From Erythrobacter sp. 3-20A1M (GTDB lineage: Bacteria > Pseudomonadota > Alphaproteobacteria > Sphingomonadales > Sphingomonadaceae), in NCBI RefSeq assembly GCF_018636735.1, contig NZ_CP045200.1, forward strand, positions 1,550,001 to 1,614,000: DNA of 64,000 bases. Direction: 5' to 3'. Each line of letters starts with the position of its first letter. The first letter of the stretch is position 1. Below the pieces are notes generated by a model. It was not told the DNA's origin. It made no database searches and saw only the letters and a list, made by a program, of their open reading frames with translations. The position numbers were made by a program, and so were the translations under genes. Shown one piece after another: positions 1 to 11,077 of the stretch.

Positions 1-2414
<2,414 letters not shown>

Positions 2415-2416
2415 GA

Positions 2417-3640
2417 TCAATAACCCCCAACAAGTTCGATGAAGCGGCCAGTCAGTCGGTCGTAGTCGACCTTGGCCTGATGATATTCGGCGAGCGCATC
2501 GACGAAGCGGACTCTGGCTTCGTGCAATGCGGTCTGGGCAATGGAGACATCGAGAAAGGTGAACCCTCCGCGATTGTAGCCGGCACGGACCTCCCGAAGG
2601 GTCTGTTCGGCACCAGGCACTACCTGCTCCTGGATCGCCTCGGCCTCGTGGCGCGCCTCTTCGACGCGTTCGGCCGCCAGAGCGATCTGCCGGCGACGCT
2701 GGAACCGTTCGACCGCGAGGTCCGCCTCGACCTGCCGCCGCTCGGCCGCGGCGCGGTCGATGTTGGCCCGATTGAGCGCGCGGTTGGGCAAGGGCAGCGA
2801 GAAGCCCGCTATGACGGCGACGTCGCCATTGCCGAACAACCTGGGCCCCGCGAAGACAGTGGGATCTGTCCGCGAATTGGCTTCCTGGAGGCGATAGTTC
2901 GCGTCCGCCCTCTCGCGCCGGGCCTGGAAGACGGCAAGATCGACTGGCGTAAGGTCGGCAGTGGTGATGGCAATCTCTTCGGCTTCGAGGAAGCCCGAGG
3001 TCACGACCCCGATGCTGCCTGGATCCCCGCCGGTAAGGAGCGCCAGGCGCGCCAGAGCGGCTTCGAAGGCGTGTTCCGCCAGCCCAAGATCCACCCGAGC
3101 TTCGGCCAGTTGCGTGCGGGCCCGCGTTCCGGCGAACAGAGGGTCGCGCGCCTCATCCACCCTGCGCTGCACCTCATTGGCGAGGGTCTCGGCGATCTCG
3201 ACCCTGCTCCTGGCAAGTTCGAGCGACAAGGCGGCGGCTTGCGCTTCCACGTACAACGCCTGGACTTCGCTCGCGAGATCGAGACGCCGCACGAGCGCCT
3301 CGGCCTCGGCAACGGCGATATCACCTTGCGCGAGGCCGACGCGCGCCGCGCGTTTGCCGCCGCGCTCCAATCGCTGGTTGTAAGTCCCGTCGATCTGCCA
3401 TTGGGAAAAGCCCGGGGTGCCGATGTTCTCGACGGTCCCATCGATCGTGGGCGCGGGGTTGGTATCGGCAGCGCTTCGCGCTGCGTTGAGGCCGTCGAGG
3501 CGCGCGGCGGTCGCCTCGCCCTGCGGTGAATTGGCGACCGCAGTTCGAACGGCCTCCTCGAGTGTGTACGTCTGGGCGGATGCCGAGGTCGCCCACACCA
3601 ACGTGGCCGCCAGAAGGGCGGCACGCGTGGACACGTGCAT
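2417..3640 (-). CDS. czcC: CzcC/TolC-family outer-membrane efflux channel
   Basis: Outer-membrane factor of the czc system, 407 aa, first gene of the operon. It has a clear Sec signal (MHVSTRAALLAATLVW... to ASAQ) followed by 'YTLEEAVRTAVANSP', the usual start of the OEP repeat, and long Ala/Arg/Glu-rich helices typical of TolC proteins. Length is normal for the family. A small His-rich protein lies upstream on the same strand, the same order as in the second czc cluster near 42.4 kb. Confidence 0.92.
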   Translation of the reverse strand: MHVSTRAALLAATLVWATSASAQTYTLEEAVRTAVANSPQGEATAARLDGLNAARSAADTNPAPTIDGTVENIGTPGFSQWQIDGTYNQRLERGGKRAARVGLAQGDIAVAEAEALVRRLDLASEVQALYVEAQAAALSLELARSRVEIAETLANEVQRRVDEARDPLFAGTRARTQLAEARVDLGLAEHAFEAALARLALLTGGDPGSIGVVTSGFLEAEEIAITTADLTPVDLAVFQARRERADANYRLQEANSRTDPTVFAGPRLFGNGDVAVIAGFSLPLPNRALNRANIDRAAAERRQVEADLAVERFQRRRQIALAAERVEEARHEAEAIQEQVVPGAEQTLREVRAGYNRGGFTFLDVSIAQTALHEARVRFVDALAEYHQAKVDYDRLTGRFIELVGGY

Positions 3641-3702
3641 GATAGACTGCTCCTGATTGTCTGAATGGAAATTGGCCCGGAACGCGGGCCGGATTCAGAA
3701 AA

Positions 3703-4056
3703 TCAGGCTGATGGGGGCTGTGTTAACGGAGCTGGCGAAAAGCCGATGAGAGGCGGTGTCTCGCCCGGCCGCAGAAGTGTTCGAGGCGCAGGGGCGTTGC
3801 CCGCGAACTCGGTCTGGTCCGGCATCGCAATCGAGCTGTGCGAATGCGAAGCGGGGTGAGGCACGATATCTTCGGACGCGAGCGAATCGGCGTCTGTCTC
3901 GACCTCGATGACATCGGCGGAATTGTGCTCATGCGCATGATGCGCGCTTGCCGCCTCATGTGCATGCGCCGCTTCCAGATGCGGAATCGATCCCGGAAGC
4001 CCGCCATGCGAGACCAGGAGCAATGCCAACAAAAACAGGAAATGGAGCTGGCGCAT
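3703..4056 (-). CDS. small His-rich exported protein preceding czcC
   Basis: Predicted 117 aa protein starting at ATG 4056 (MRQLHFLFLLALLLVSHGG), a strong signal peptide or single membrane helix. The mature part is rich in His and acidic residues ('AAHAHEAASAHHAHEHN', later HPASHSHSS), which suggests divalent metal binding in the periplasm. It lies 62 bp upstream of czcC on the same strand. A longer in-frame ORF begins further upstream, but its first 39 residues are basic and look non-coding. An analogous small His-containing protein precedes the second czcC at 42359. Function unproven; a metal-buffering role is inference. Confidence 0.72.
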   Translation of the reverse strand: MRQLHFLFLLALLLVSHGGLPGSIPHLEAAHAHEAASAHHAHEHNSADVIEVETDADSLASEDIVPHPASHSHSSIAMPDQTEFAGNAPAPRTLLRPGETPPLIGFSPAPLTQPPSA

Positions 4057-4250
4057 TGGCGGGCGGCTAGCTGATCGCAAGCAAATGGGCAAGCCGCAGG
4101 GACCGGTTTTTGAGCGATTGCTTGCCGTACGACCCCGTGTCCGACGGAAGATCCGGCGCGTGCAAGGTAGCACGCAGCAAAAAGAGAGGAGAGGGAGCTT
4201 TGCTCTTCCTGAGCCGGGGCATCTCCGTCCCGGCGATCAGGAGACCTCCC

Positions 4251-5180
4251 ATGACCAAGTCCCGCCGCGCTGTTTCAGCTTCGCCAGCCCAGCGCATCAC
4301 CGCCGCCATCATCGAGAAACTCGAGCAAGGGACAAAGCCCTGGGTTAAGCCGTGGCGCGGTGTGCCGGTCTCGCGGCCCTTGCGGAGCTGCGGGATACCG
4401 TATCGCGGCATGAATACCTTCTGGCTCTGGATGGTGGCCGATGCCTGCGGATACGCCTCGCCATACTGGATGACATACCCCCAGTGCCAGAAGCTCGGTG
4501 GTCAGGTCCGCAAAGGCGAGAAGTCGACCATCGCGATCTTCTACAAGAGCTACACCAAGGAGGTCGAAAACGCCAAAGGCGAAGCTGACACCGAGAACCG
4601 GCGCGTGCTCAAGGCCTATGCCGTGTTCAACGCTGACCAGTGCGATGGCCTCCCTGCATTTTACCATCCCAAGCCGCTGGTTGCCGCATTTGAGCCCGAA
4701 GGACGCGAAGACCGGCTCGATGCCTTCTTTGCTCATATTGGCGCAGACCTTCGCCACCATGGCGCGCAGGCCTATTACGAGCCGCTGCGCGACCGGGTTA
4801 CCCTGCCGCCAGCCGAACTCTTCGAAGCCTACGACTCCTACTATGCGACGCTCGCGCACGAGCTGTCGCACTGGACGGGGCATTGCTCGCGACTCGATCG
4901 CGATCTCAAGAACCGCTTTGGCAGCGATGCCTATGCTGCCGAGGAACTCATCGCCGAGCTGTCCTCAGCCATACTTGGGGCAGAACTCGGTCTTCCGGTC
5001 ACCCACCTCGACCATCACGCCAGCTACATCGCGTCCTGGCTCAAGATCCTCAAATCGGACGAGCGCGCGATCCTGACCGCTGCGGCCAAGGCCGAGGAAG
5101 CGGCCAGCCTGCTCCTTGAACTGGGTGGTCACCAATCGAGCGAAAGCGAGGCCGACATCGATCTCGCTGATGCAGCCTGA
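4251..5180 (+). CDS. ArdC-like antirestriction / ssDNA-binding protein with metallopeptidase domain
   Basis: 309 aa protein of the ArdC/DUF1738 type found on conjugative plasmids and integrative elements, where it protects incoming DNA. The N-terminal ArdC domain contains 'GTKPWVKPW' and 'YRGMN'. The C-terminal zincin-like domain carries HELSH at about residues 203-207, with a downstream EE-rich helix ('AAEELIAELSS'). ATG 4251 has GGAG upstream. A longer in-frame ORF starting near 4110 adds low-complexity sequence and was not used. It points to a mobile-element origin for this segment. Confidence 0.88.
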   Translation: MTKSRRAVSASPAQRITAAIIEKLEQGTKPWVKPWRGVPVSRPLRSCGIPYRGMNTFWLWMVADACGYASPYWMTYPQCQKLGGQVRKGEKSTIAIFYKSYTKEVENAKGEADTENRRVLKAYAVFNADQCDGLPAFYHPKPLVAAFEPEGREDRLDAFFAHIGADLRHHGAQAYYEPLRDRVTLPPAELFEAYDSYYATLAHELSHWTGHCSRLDRDLKNRFGSDAYAAEELIAELSSAILGAELGLPVTHLDHHASYIASWLKILKSDERAILTAAAKAEEAASLLLELGGHQSSESEADIDLADAA

Positions 5181-5191
5181 GGAGCTGTGAG

Positions 5192-5631
5192 ATGGGACGT
5201 TCCGTCAGCTATCCGACTGGCTCCGTGGTGGCTTTCGCCTGCGCGATGAAGGCGAAGAGGAAGCCACCGACTGGGCCTACGAGTGCCTCGTAGACGAGAT
5301 CATCGAAACCACAAAGGCAGCCTTTCCTTCCTTTCAGCGCTTCGAAGGATGGCGTGGCCGCGAAAATCGTATCCTCCTGCGCAACGCCTTCGCCGATTCC
5401 GGCATATCGACCTATTGCGGCCTTGCCGCGATCTGGCTCGCCGAACGCGACGATGCCAGGTACTGGGAGGCCGACTTCTACAACCCACGAACGGCGAGGG
5501 CGCGGCACTGGCTCGGCCAGGTGTCGGGACGGTTCATCGACCTGTTCGGTGAGCTGCGCCTGATCGGACGGTTATCGAACGGCGAAGCGATCTTCGAGCG
5601 AGACGTCGCGGCTTTGCAACAACCCAAATAA
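5192..5631 (+). pseudogene. small mobile-element-associated protein (MGRSVSYP family), frameshifted
   Basis: The ATG at 5192, 11 bp after the ArdC-like gene, begins MGRSVSYPTGSVVAF, then the frame closes. From about 5236 the -1 frame continues as RLRDEGEEEATDWAYECLVD... and stays open to TAA at 5629-5631, with 'WRGRENR' and 'STYCGLAAIWLAERDD' typical of a coherent protein. The total length (440 nt) is one base short of an intact 146-codon gene, so a single T or C was probably lost in 'GCTTTCGCC'. I recall proteins with this start accompanying ArdC on sphingomonad plasmids, but know no function. A sequencing error is possible. Confidence 0.7.
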
Positions 5632-5651
5632 CAGGCCCGAATGCCCCCTGC

Positions 5652-6271
5652 TCAGAGAGGTTTCCGTGCAACGAGATCGATAAGTGCCGATTTGCCGGAG
5701 TTCCCGGTGCCCTCTTCCATCTCGGCATCGTAGGAGGCCAAACCTTCGATGTGCCAATCGGCGAATGCCGCATCCAGAAGCTGTTCGGAATATAGATTCT
5801 CGATAGTCTGCGGCCCTCCCGTGCCATAGCCCAGTTGTTCCTCACGATAGCCTTCGAGAAGCAGGATCCCACCCGGTTTGAGGGTGCGGCGCAGATCGTC
5901 GAACATCCTGTTTCGCAAACGGGGTCTGGCAAACTGGATGAAGATCGCGATTACCGCATCGAAGCCCTCCTCTGGCCAGTCCCAATCGGTCAGGTCTGCC
6001 CGTATGAAGTCTACATCGACGCCGCGTTCCTTGGCCAGGCGGCGCGCCTTGTCGATTGCTACTCGCGATATGTCGGTTGCGACAACGCTATGTCCGTTCT
6101 GCGCGAGGAAAACGCTGTTGCGCCCCTCGCCATCGGCGATCGCCAAAACCTTCGATCCGGGCGCGAGCCGATTGGCTTCTCGGGCGAGAAACGCGTTGGG
6201 CCTCGTTCCGAAAAGGTAATCGTCCGGTGCGTAGCCTCATTCCAGAAGGCCGCCTGGTCCGGTTCAGCCAT
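5652..6271 (-). pseudogene. class I SAM-dependent methyltransferase, frameshifted near its start
   Basis: The ATG at 6271 gives MAEPDQAAFWNE. After a one-base slip near 6234 the reading continues YAPDDYLFGTRPNAFL... through the SAM-binding loop 'VLAIADGEGRNS' and 'DFIRADLTDWDW', 'LKPGGILLLEGY', to the stop at 5652. The gene is 620 nt, one short of 207 codons, so a C is probably missing (GAG-CGC-TAC expected). Without repair only residues after about 42 are in one open frame. The family resembles TehB/thiol methyltransferases. Its start overlaps the MBL-rhodanese stop by 8 nt, so it belongs to the sulfur operon. Confidence 0.78.
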
Positions 6272-7616
6272 TGGCCGCCTTCCACGCACCCATGGAGCCG
6301 AGATAGACGTCCAGCTTGTCGAAGCCGCGGCTCGCTAACCACCCGGCAGCAACCGTGGCACGCATCCCGCTGGCACACATCAACGTGTAATGCTGCGCCG
6401 GATCGAGTTTGCGATAGCGCTCGTTAAGTTCGCCCACGTAGATATGCTCGGAACCCTCGATCGCGTTTTGCGCGCGTTCGTCCGCATCCCTCACATCAAG
6501 CAGCGTCCAGTCACGTTCGTCGCTCTCCAGTCGCCGTTCAACTTCGTCGGTCCCGATCATCGGGATAGTCCGCATCGCCTTGCCTTGGGCAGCGGCAGGC
6601 ACGACGCCGACATAACCGCCTTCGATATTGTCGAGTGCGATCCGCACGAGATGCGTCATAGCAGCTTCGAGCTGGTCTTCATCGGAAGCGACAAGAGCGA
6701 CATTGTCGCCTTCACGGATGAACCATCCGGCGAATGCCGAGATCATGCCGACCGGCAGATTCATCGAACCGGGAAGATGGCCTGACGCAAAGGCAAGCGG
6801 TTCGCGCACATCCACCCGGTGATCGACGTCGATGTCGCCCAATTCGGACAGCGACAGGCGTTTGGGCCGCATCACGCGAGGCGCAGGATCGCCGCCCTCC
6901 AGATTAAGGCGCTCCATCAACCGGAAATAGGGCGGCTGGTAATGGTTTTCCTCCACCTTGAAGTCGATGAAGGCATCCCGGCTTTCGAACTGCAGGCGCG
7001 GATTGTTCGCGCGCTCGTGGCCGAGGGTCGAGAACTCGCGTTCGGCCATTCCCGATCCGCAGACAGATCCCGCTCCATGTGCCGGGTAGAGAATGACTTG
7101 GTCCCCAAGCGCCATAATCTTCTGCAGCGAGTCGTAAAGGAGGCCAGCGACCTCGCGCTTGCGATCGGGATAGAAATCGGTGCGACCGACGTCGCCGACG
7201 AACAGCGCGTCTCCAGTGAACACGCCGACTGGCCCATCGGGATAGGCAGTGTCGTGAAGAACGAAAGCAAGATGATCGTCCGTGTGCCCCGGTGTCTCCA
7301 GCACCCGAATTTTCAGCTGTCCGATCTCAAACTCATCACCCTCGTGCGCCGTGTCGGCATATTCGACCGTTTCCGCAGGATTGGGACCGTGCAGGACACG
7401 CGCGCCGGTTAGTTCTTTCAGGATGGGCGCCCCGGACACCAGATCCTCGTTGCGATGTGTTTCGAAGATATGGCAAATCTCCAGCCCCTCGGCGCGTGCC
7501 ATTTCCACATAGCATTCGCAGTCGCGGCGCGGATCGATGACGGCTGCCTTGCCGCCCGAACCAATCAGGTAGGACAGGTGGGACAGGCCGGGTGTCTTGA
7601 TTTTCTCGAGCAGCAT
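6264..7616 (-). CDS. MBL-fold hydrolase fused to two rhodanese domains
   Basis: 450 aa. The N-terminal metallo-beta-lactamase domain (about 1-230) has the variant motif ETHRNEDLVSG in place of THxHxDH, with later 'ETPGHTDDH' and 'TGDALFVGDVGRTD'. Two rhodanese domains follow. The last has a Cys active loop (LMCASGMRAT), while the first has VALVASDEDQ and no catalytic Cys. Such proteins are linked to persulfide/sulfane-sulfur chemistry near SulP, YedE and persulfide dioxygenase genes, as here. Cytosolic; substrate unproven. Confidence 0.88.
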   Translation of the reverse strand: MLLEKIKTPGLSHLSYLIGSGGKAAVIDPRRDCECYVEMARAEGLEICHIFETHRNEDLVSGAPILKELTGARVLHGPNPAETVEYADTAHEGDEFEIGQLKIRVLETPGHTDDHLAFVLHDTAYPDGPVGVFTGDALFVGDVGRTDFYPDRKREVAGLLYDSLQKIMALGDQVILYPAHGAGSVCGSGMAEREFSTLGHERANNPRLQFESRDAFIDFKVEENHYQPPYFRLMERLNLEGGDPAPRVMRPKRLSLSELGDIDVDHRVDVREPLAFASGHLPGSMNLPVGMISAFAGWFIREGDNVALVASDEDQLEAAMTHLVRIALDNIEGGYVGVVPAAAQGKAMRTIPMIGTDEVERRLESDERDWTLLDVRDADERAQNAIEGSEHIYVGELNERYRKLDPAQHYTLMCASGMRATVAAGWLASRGFDKLDVYLGSMGAWKAANG

Positions 7617-7693
7617 GATGCCTCCTTTGACGATAAAAAGCTGGACCGGCGTGAACCGATCCTGCTTTCAAAAGATCCGATGACGCGTCACGC

Positions 7694-7859
7694 TCAATCC
7701 TTTTTCACCGGGCGCAAGTAAGAGCGAAGTGCGGTCAAGCCCTCTAGGAAGGAAGCTTTCGCATCCTCGTCGGAAACCCAAGGAGGAATGACCGCATCCT
7801 TGTGCGATCACAGCTTCAATCTCGCGGCGACGCGCATCCTTGTCAGTAATGACAGGCAT
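7694..7859 (-). pseudogene. short conserved-looking ORF coupled to sulP, apparent frameshift
   Basis: The ATG at 7859 overlaps the sulP stop (TGATG), giving MPVITDKDARRREIEAVIAQ. Near 7800 the frame with protein-like composition changes: reading on as DAVIPPWVSDEDAKASFLEG and ending ..LRPVKKD at 7694 gives an acidic 54-55 aa soluble protein. The unshifted frame instead gives a Cys/Gly/Arg-rich tail running on to 7668. The length fits a one-base insertion or a two-base deletion. The protein is unknown to me. The unshifted 64 aa reading cannot be excluded. Confidence 0.5.
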
Positions 7860-9679
7860 CAAATCATCCCTCGTGCGGCATCCCCGATTGGTTCGGCAGG
7901 TGGCCCGCCATTGGCGGAGAGTTCTCTGAAAGCACGGTTCTGCGACAGAAACACCTGCCCGTTGAGATCGTCGATAAAATGGGTCCGCTTCAGCCGGTCC
8001 ATCACCGGACCCTTCACTTCGGAAAGGTGGAGGCCGATCCCAGCGTCGATCATGCGATGGTTGATCGCTTCGAGGCTTTCGAGACCGGAGGCATCGATTT
8101 CATTGACCGCGCTGCACATCAGGATCAGGTGCCGCACGTCGGGCCGGTCGGCGATCTCCTCCAGCACGTATTCCTCCAGCCAGCGCGCGTTGAGATAGGT
8201 CAGGCTCTCGTCGATCCGGATCGACAGCACGTGCGGAACCGTGAAGACCTTGTGCCGATCCATATTGCGAAAGTGTTCGGTCTCGGGGACGCGTCCGACG
8301 ATGGCCGCATGCGGGCGACTGGCGCGCCAGAGATAGAGAAGCAGGCCGACGCCAACGCCCGCGATCACACCCAGCTCGACGCCCGCAAGCAGCGTGATGG
8401 CGATCGTCGCAATGTGCGCCGCGAAGTCCGCCTTGGAATAGTTCCACAGCTGCCCAGGCGTCTTGAGATCGACGAGGCTGAGAACCGCGACGATTATCGT
8501 TGCGGCCAGTGTGGCGATAGGCAGGCTGTAGAGCAGCGGGGTCAGGAACAATCCCGCGAGCGCGATACCGACAGCCGTATAAGCCCCGGCTGCGGGCGTT
8601 TCCGCCCCGGCATCGAAATTGACGACCGAGCGGGCAAATCCACCGGTGACGGGATAGCCGCCGGAAAAGGCACTGGCGATGTTGGTTGCGCCGAGGCCGA
8701 TCAGTTCCTGGTTGGGCGCGATCCGCTGACGGCGCTTCGCGGCCAGCGTTTGCGCGACTGATACGCTCTCGACGAAACCGATGATCGAGATGAGCAGAGC
8801 CGGAACCCACAATTGCCCGATGAGACCGAGATCGGTCGAGGGCAGGGCGAAAGGCGGCAGGCCCTGCGGGATAGCGCCGACGAGATTGACGCCGCGATCC
8901 TCAAGATCGAGGCCGATGGTGACGAGGATTGTCGCGACGACCGCTATCACCGGACCTGCCTTGGCGGCGATGTCGGCGGCGCGCGGGGTCAGGCTCAGTC
9001 TGACCAGTGCCGGTCTCAAGCCCTTGCGAACCCAAAACAGGAACAGGGTCGCCGGGATGCCGATCGCGAGGGTCCAAGGGTTGATCATGTTGATCGCGGC
9101 GGCGAGCCCGCCGAGCATTTCAGGCCAGTTGTCGCCGCCCGCCGATACGCCTAAAATGTGCTTCACCTGGCTCGTCGCGATCAGGATGCCGCTGGCGGTG
9201 ATGAAGCCGCTAATGACGGGGTGCGAGAGAAGATTGGCGAGGAAGCCCATCCGCAGGAACCCGAGAACGGCCAGCATCACGCCGGACAAGGCAGCGAGGG
9301 TGATTGCCGCCTCGAGATAAAGTTCAGTCCCCTGCGCCGCGACTGCCCCGGCAGCACTCGCCGTCATCAGCGAAATGACCGCTACGGGCCCCACCGCAAG
9401 CGTACGGCTGGTGCCGAAGATCGCGTAGGCGACCAGCGGCAGGATCGATGCATAGAGGCCGACAACCGGTGGCAACCCCGCCAGCAGCGCGTAAGCGAGA
9501 CTCTGCGGAATCAGCATTATCGTGACGATGATCGCCGCGACGAGATCGTTCGTCAGGACCGATCCGTTGTAGGTCCGGCCCCACTCGAGAATCGGGAAAT
9601 ATTGCGCCAGCGGTGCCGGCTTGTGCCGGCGCGGCAAGCCGGACGCCCCGCCTTCCGCCCCTGGATTGCTGTCGCTCAC
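7859..9679 (-). CDS. SulP-family sulfate permease with STAS domain
   Basis: 606 aa anion transporter: an N-terminal membrane domain with about 10-12 helices ('IMLIPQSLAYALLAGLPPVV' and 'YPVTGGFARSVVNFDAGAET' are family signatures) and a C-terminal cytoplasmic STAS domain from about residue 480 ('ILMCSAVNEIDASGLESLEA'). The start is GTG at 9679, directly after the stop of the SQR remnant, and the stop overlaps the next small ORF. Family members carry sulfate, bicarbonate or other anions; export of oxidised sulfur is inferred from the operon. Confidence 0.93.
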   Translation of the reverse strand: MSDSNPGAEGGASGLPRRHKPAPLAQYFPILEWGRTYNGSVLTNDLVAAIIVTIMLIPQSLAYALLAGLPPVVGLYASILPLVAYAIFGTSRTLAVGPVAVISLMTASAAGAVAAQGTELYLEAAITLAALSGVMLAVLGFLRMGFLANLLSHPVISGFITASGILIATSQVKHILGVSAGGDNWPEMLGGLAAAINMINPWTLAIGIPATLFLFWVRKGLRPALVRLSLTPRAADIAAKAGPVIAVVATILVTIGLDLEDRGVNLVGAIPQGLPPFALPSTDLGLIGQLWVPALLISIIGFVESVSVAQTLAAKRRQRIAPNQELIGLGATNIASAFSGGYPVTGGFARSVVNFDAGAETPAAGAYTAVGIALAGLFLTPLLYSLPIATLAATIIVAVLSLVDLKTPGQLWNYSKADFAAHIATIAITLLAGVELGVIAGVGVGLLLYLWRASRPHAAIVGRVPETEHFRNMDRHKVFTVPHVLSIRIDESLTYLNARWLEEYVLEEIADRPDVRHLILMCSAVNEIDASGLESLEAINHRMIDAGIGLHLSEVKGPVMDRLKRTHFIDDLNGQVFLSQNRAFRELSANGGPPAEPIGDAARGMI

Positions 9680-9681
9680 GA

Positions 9682-9777
9682 TCAGGCAGTCTTCTTCATG
9701 TGCGGCTTGGATGCGGTCGCAATTTCTGCCGACCCGCCGCCGATGATGACGACTTCGTGTTTCAGGCTGCTGGCCAT
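9682..9777 (-). pseudogene. remnant of an FAD-dependent sulfide:quinone oxidoreductase-type gene (internal deletion)
   Basis: The 31-codon frame from ATG 9777 reads MASSLKHEVVIIGGGSAEIA then ..KPHMKKTA and stops 2 bp before the sulP GTG. The first part is a textbook Rossmann FAD-binding start (VVIIGGGSAxIA) as in SQR-like flavoproteins. The last residues look like the end of such a protein. Between them about 1.1-1.2 kb of a usual gene is missing with the frame kept, so this appears to be an in-frame internal deletion. An intact gene is expected at this place between the TIGR01244 and SulP genes in related operons; that expectation is from memory. Confidence 0.66.
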
Positions 9778-9801
9778 GACAAACTCTCCGGCATTTTCTC
9801 G

Positions 9802-10215
9802 TTATTCGCCAAGCCGGTCGCGCAAGCTCGACAGATCGTAGCCTGCTCGCCTGGCGCGCTCGATACGGACCTCGGCGGGTTCGCTCTCAACATTGGCGAG
9901 TGCATCGAGCGTGATGGAGCGCGTCCCGGTCCGGCAGAAGGCAAGCACCTTGCCGTCCGCCTCCGCGCGGACCCTGGCGAACGCCTCGATCGCAAGCGGC
10001 GGAAACTCGCCCCCAGAGACCGGGATGTGATGGAAGGCCAACCCTGCAGCTTCGGCAGCTTCTCGTATCGATGCCACGGTCGGCTGACTCGGCTCTTCGC
10101 CATCCGGCCGGTTGCAGATCACCGTGCTGAAACCGGCATCGGCAAGCCCGCGCATGTCGCCAGCCTGCAGCTGAGGGGAGACAGCGAAGGAGTCGCTTAC
10201 GTGGGCAAGCTTCAT
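9802..10215 (-). CDS. TIGR01244 / beta-lactamase hydrolase-like phosphatase-fold protein
   Basis: 137 aa starting at ATG 10215 (MKLAHVSDSFAVSPQ). The P-loop 'AFCRTGTRS' is the HCxxGxxR-type phosphatase/sulfurtransferase loop with Cys and Arg in place. The family is the DUF442/TIGR01244 domain often fused to, or beside, persulfide dioxygenase and SQR. The start overlaps the YedE stop by 4 nt (ATGA). A sulfur-transferase-like role on persulfide is inferred from context. Confidence 0.88.
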   Translation of the reverse strand: MKLAHVSDSFAVSPQLQAGDMRGLADAGFSTVICNRPDGEEPSQPTVASIREAAEAAGLAFHHIPVSGGEFPPLAIEAFARVRAEADGKVLAFCRTGTRSITLDALANVESEPAEVRIERARRAGYDLSSLRDRLGE

Positions 10216-10631
10216 GACGATGCCCCTTCCAAAAGCCAGACTACGGCCATCCCGGCGAGCATGGCGACGACGAATATCGCGGCCGCTACAGGTTCGATGA
10301 CAAGAGCGGCGATACCCGGCCCCGGACACAGCCCTGCAATCCCCCAGCCGATACCGAAAAGAGCTGCCCCGCCGATAAGACGGGGGGTGAGATCGGATTT
10401 TGTCGGCAGGTGAAACTCGCCAGCGAAGACCGGTTCGGCCAGGCGCGGGACGATCCGCCATGCAACGGCCATTACGATGACGGCTCCGCCCATCACGAAG
10501 GCAAGCGTCGGATCCCAGTCACCGAAGATGTCGAGAAAGCCGCGCACACGCGCAGGGTCGGTCATGCCACCGAGAGCAAGGCCAGCGCCGAAGAGAACGC
10601 CGGATGCGATCGAGGTGAGAGCGGTCCGCAT
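10212..10631 (-). CDS. YeeE/YedE-family sulfur transport membrane protein (second half-type)
   Basis: 139 aa, four predicted helices. It has 'SGVLFGAGLALGGMTDPARV', typical of the PF04143 sulfur-transport family, and a conserved Cys in GLCPGPG. Related YeeE/YedE proteins import thiosulfate or sulfane sulfur using membrane Cys residues. It overlaps the neighbouring YedE gene by 1 nt (TAATG) and the TIGR01244 gene by 4 nt, so the pair is co-translated and may work as a heterodimer. Confidence 0.9.
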   Translation of the reverse strand: MRTALTSIASGVLFGAGLALGGMTDPARVRGFLDIFGDWDPTLAFVMGGAVIVMAVAWRIVPRLAEPVFAGEFHLPTKSDLTPRLIGGAALFGIGWGIAGLCPGPGIAALVIEPVAAAIFVVAMLAGMAVVWLLEGASS

Positions 10632-11077
10632 TACAACACCTCCAGCCCGAGCGCGTTCATGATCGCGACTGTCGCAACGCCGGTTGCCATGAACGTAAGC
10701 GTGGCGACAATCGAGCGGCCCGATAGACGGCTAACACCGCAAACCCCGTGCCCACTGGTGCATCCACTTCCAAGACGCGTGCCGATACCGACCGCCAGTC
10801 CAGCTATCGCAAGCGTAACGGGGTTGGCGAAGTTGGCTTCGATCCCGCCCGATGCCAGCATCACGATCAGCGCTCCCAGCGGCAATCCGATCATGAACAT
10901 CCATGCGCCGCTCCTGGCGATACCGCTACCGCCGAGCCCGACGGCCTTCGCGGCAAGGCCGGAAACGCCGGCGATCCGCCCAAGGCCAAGCAGCATGAGT
11001 GCGGCTGCCAGGCCGATCAGGATGCCGCCCGCCAAGCCGGCAAGTGGCGCCGCTTCAGGGAAACCGGGGAGCGTCAT
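10631..11077 (-). CDS. YeeE/YedE-family sulfur transport membrane protein (first half-type)
   Basis: 148 aa, four predicted helices, from ATG 11077 (MTLPGFPEAAPLAGLAGG). It carries the Cys-rich loop 'GSGCTSGHGVCG' expected in PF04143 thiosulfate/sulfane-sulfur transporters. The start overlaps the stop of the upstream MBL gene (ATGA). A longer in-frame ORF runs upstream to 11332, antisense-like and basic, and was not used. Together with the adjacent half it resembles PmpAB-type pairs. Confidence 0.9.
   Translation of the reverse strand: MTLPGFPEAAPLAGLAGGILIGLAAALMLLGLGRIAGVSGLAAKAVGLGGSGIARSGAWMFMIGLPLGALIVMLASGGIEANFANPVTLAIAGLAVGIGTRLGSGCTSGHGVCGVSRLSGRSIVATLTFMATGVATVAIMNALGLEVL

Noticed and set aside
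2480-3529. 349-aa plus-strand frame opposite czcC
   Set aside because: Shadow of the GC-rich czcC codons with no signal, domain or ribosome site.
4110-4250. Longer N-terminus for the ArdC-like protein
   Set aside because: The extra 47 residues are basic low-complexity sequence; ATG 4251 has a proper GGAG and begins the family sequence.
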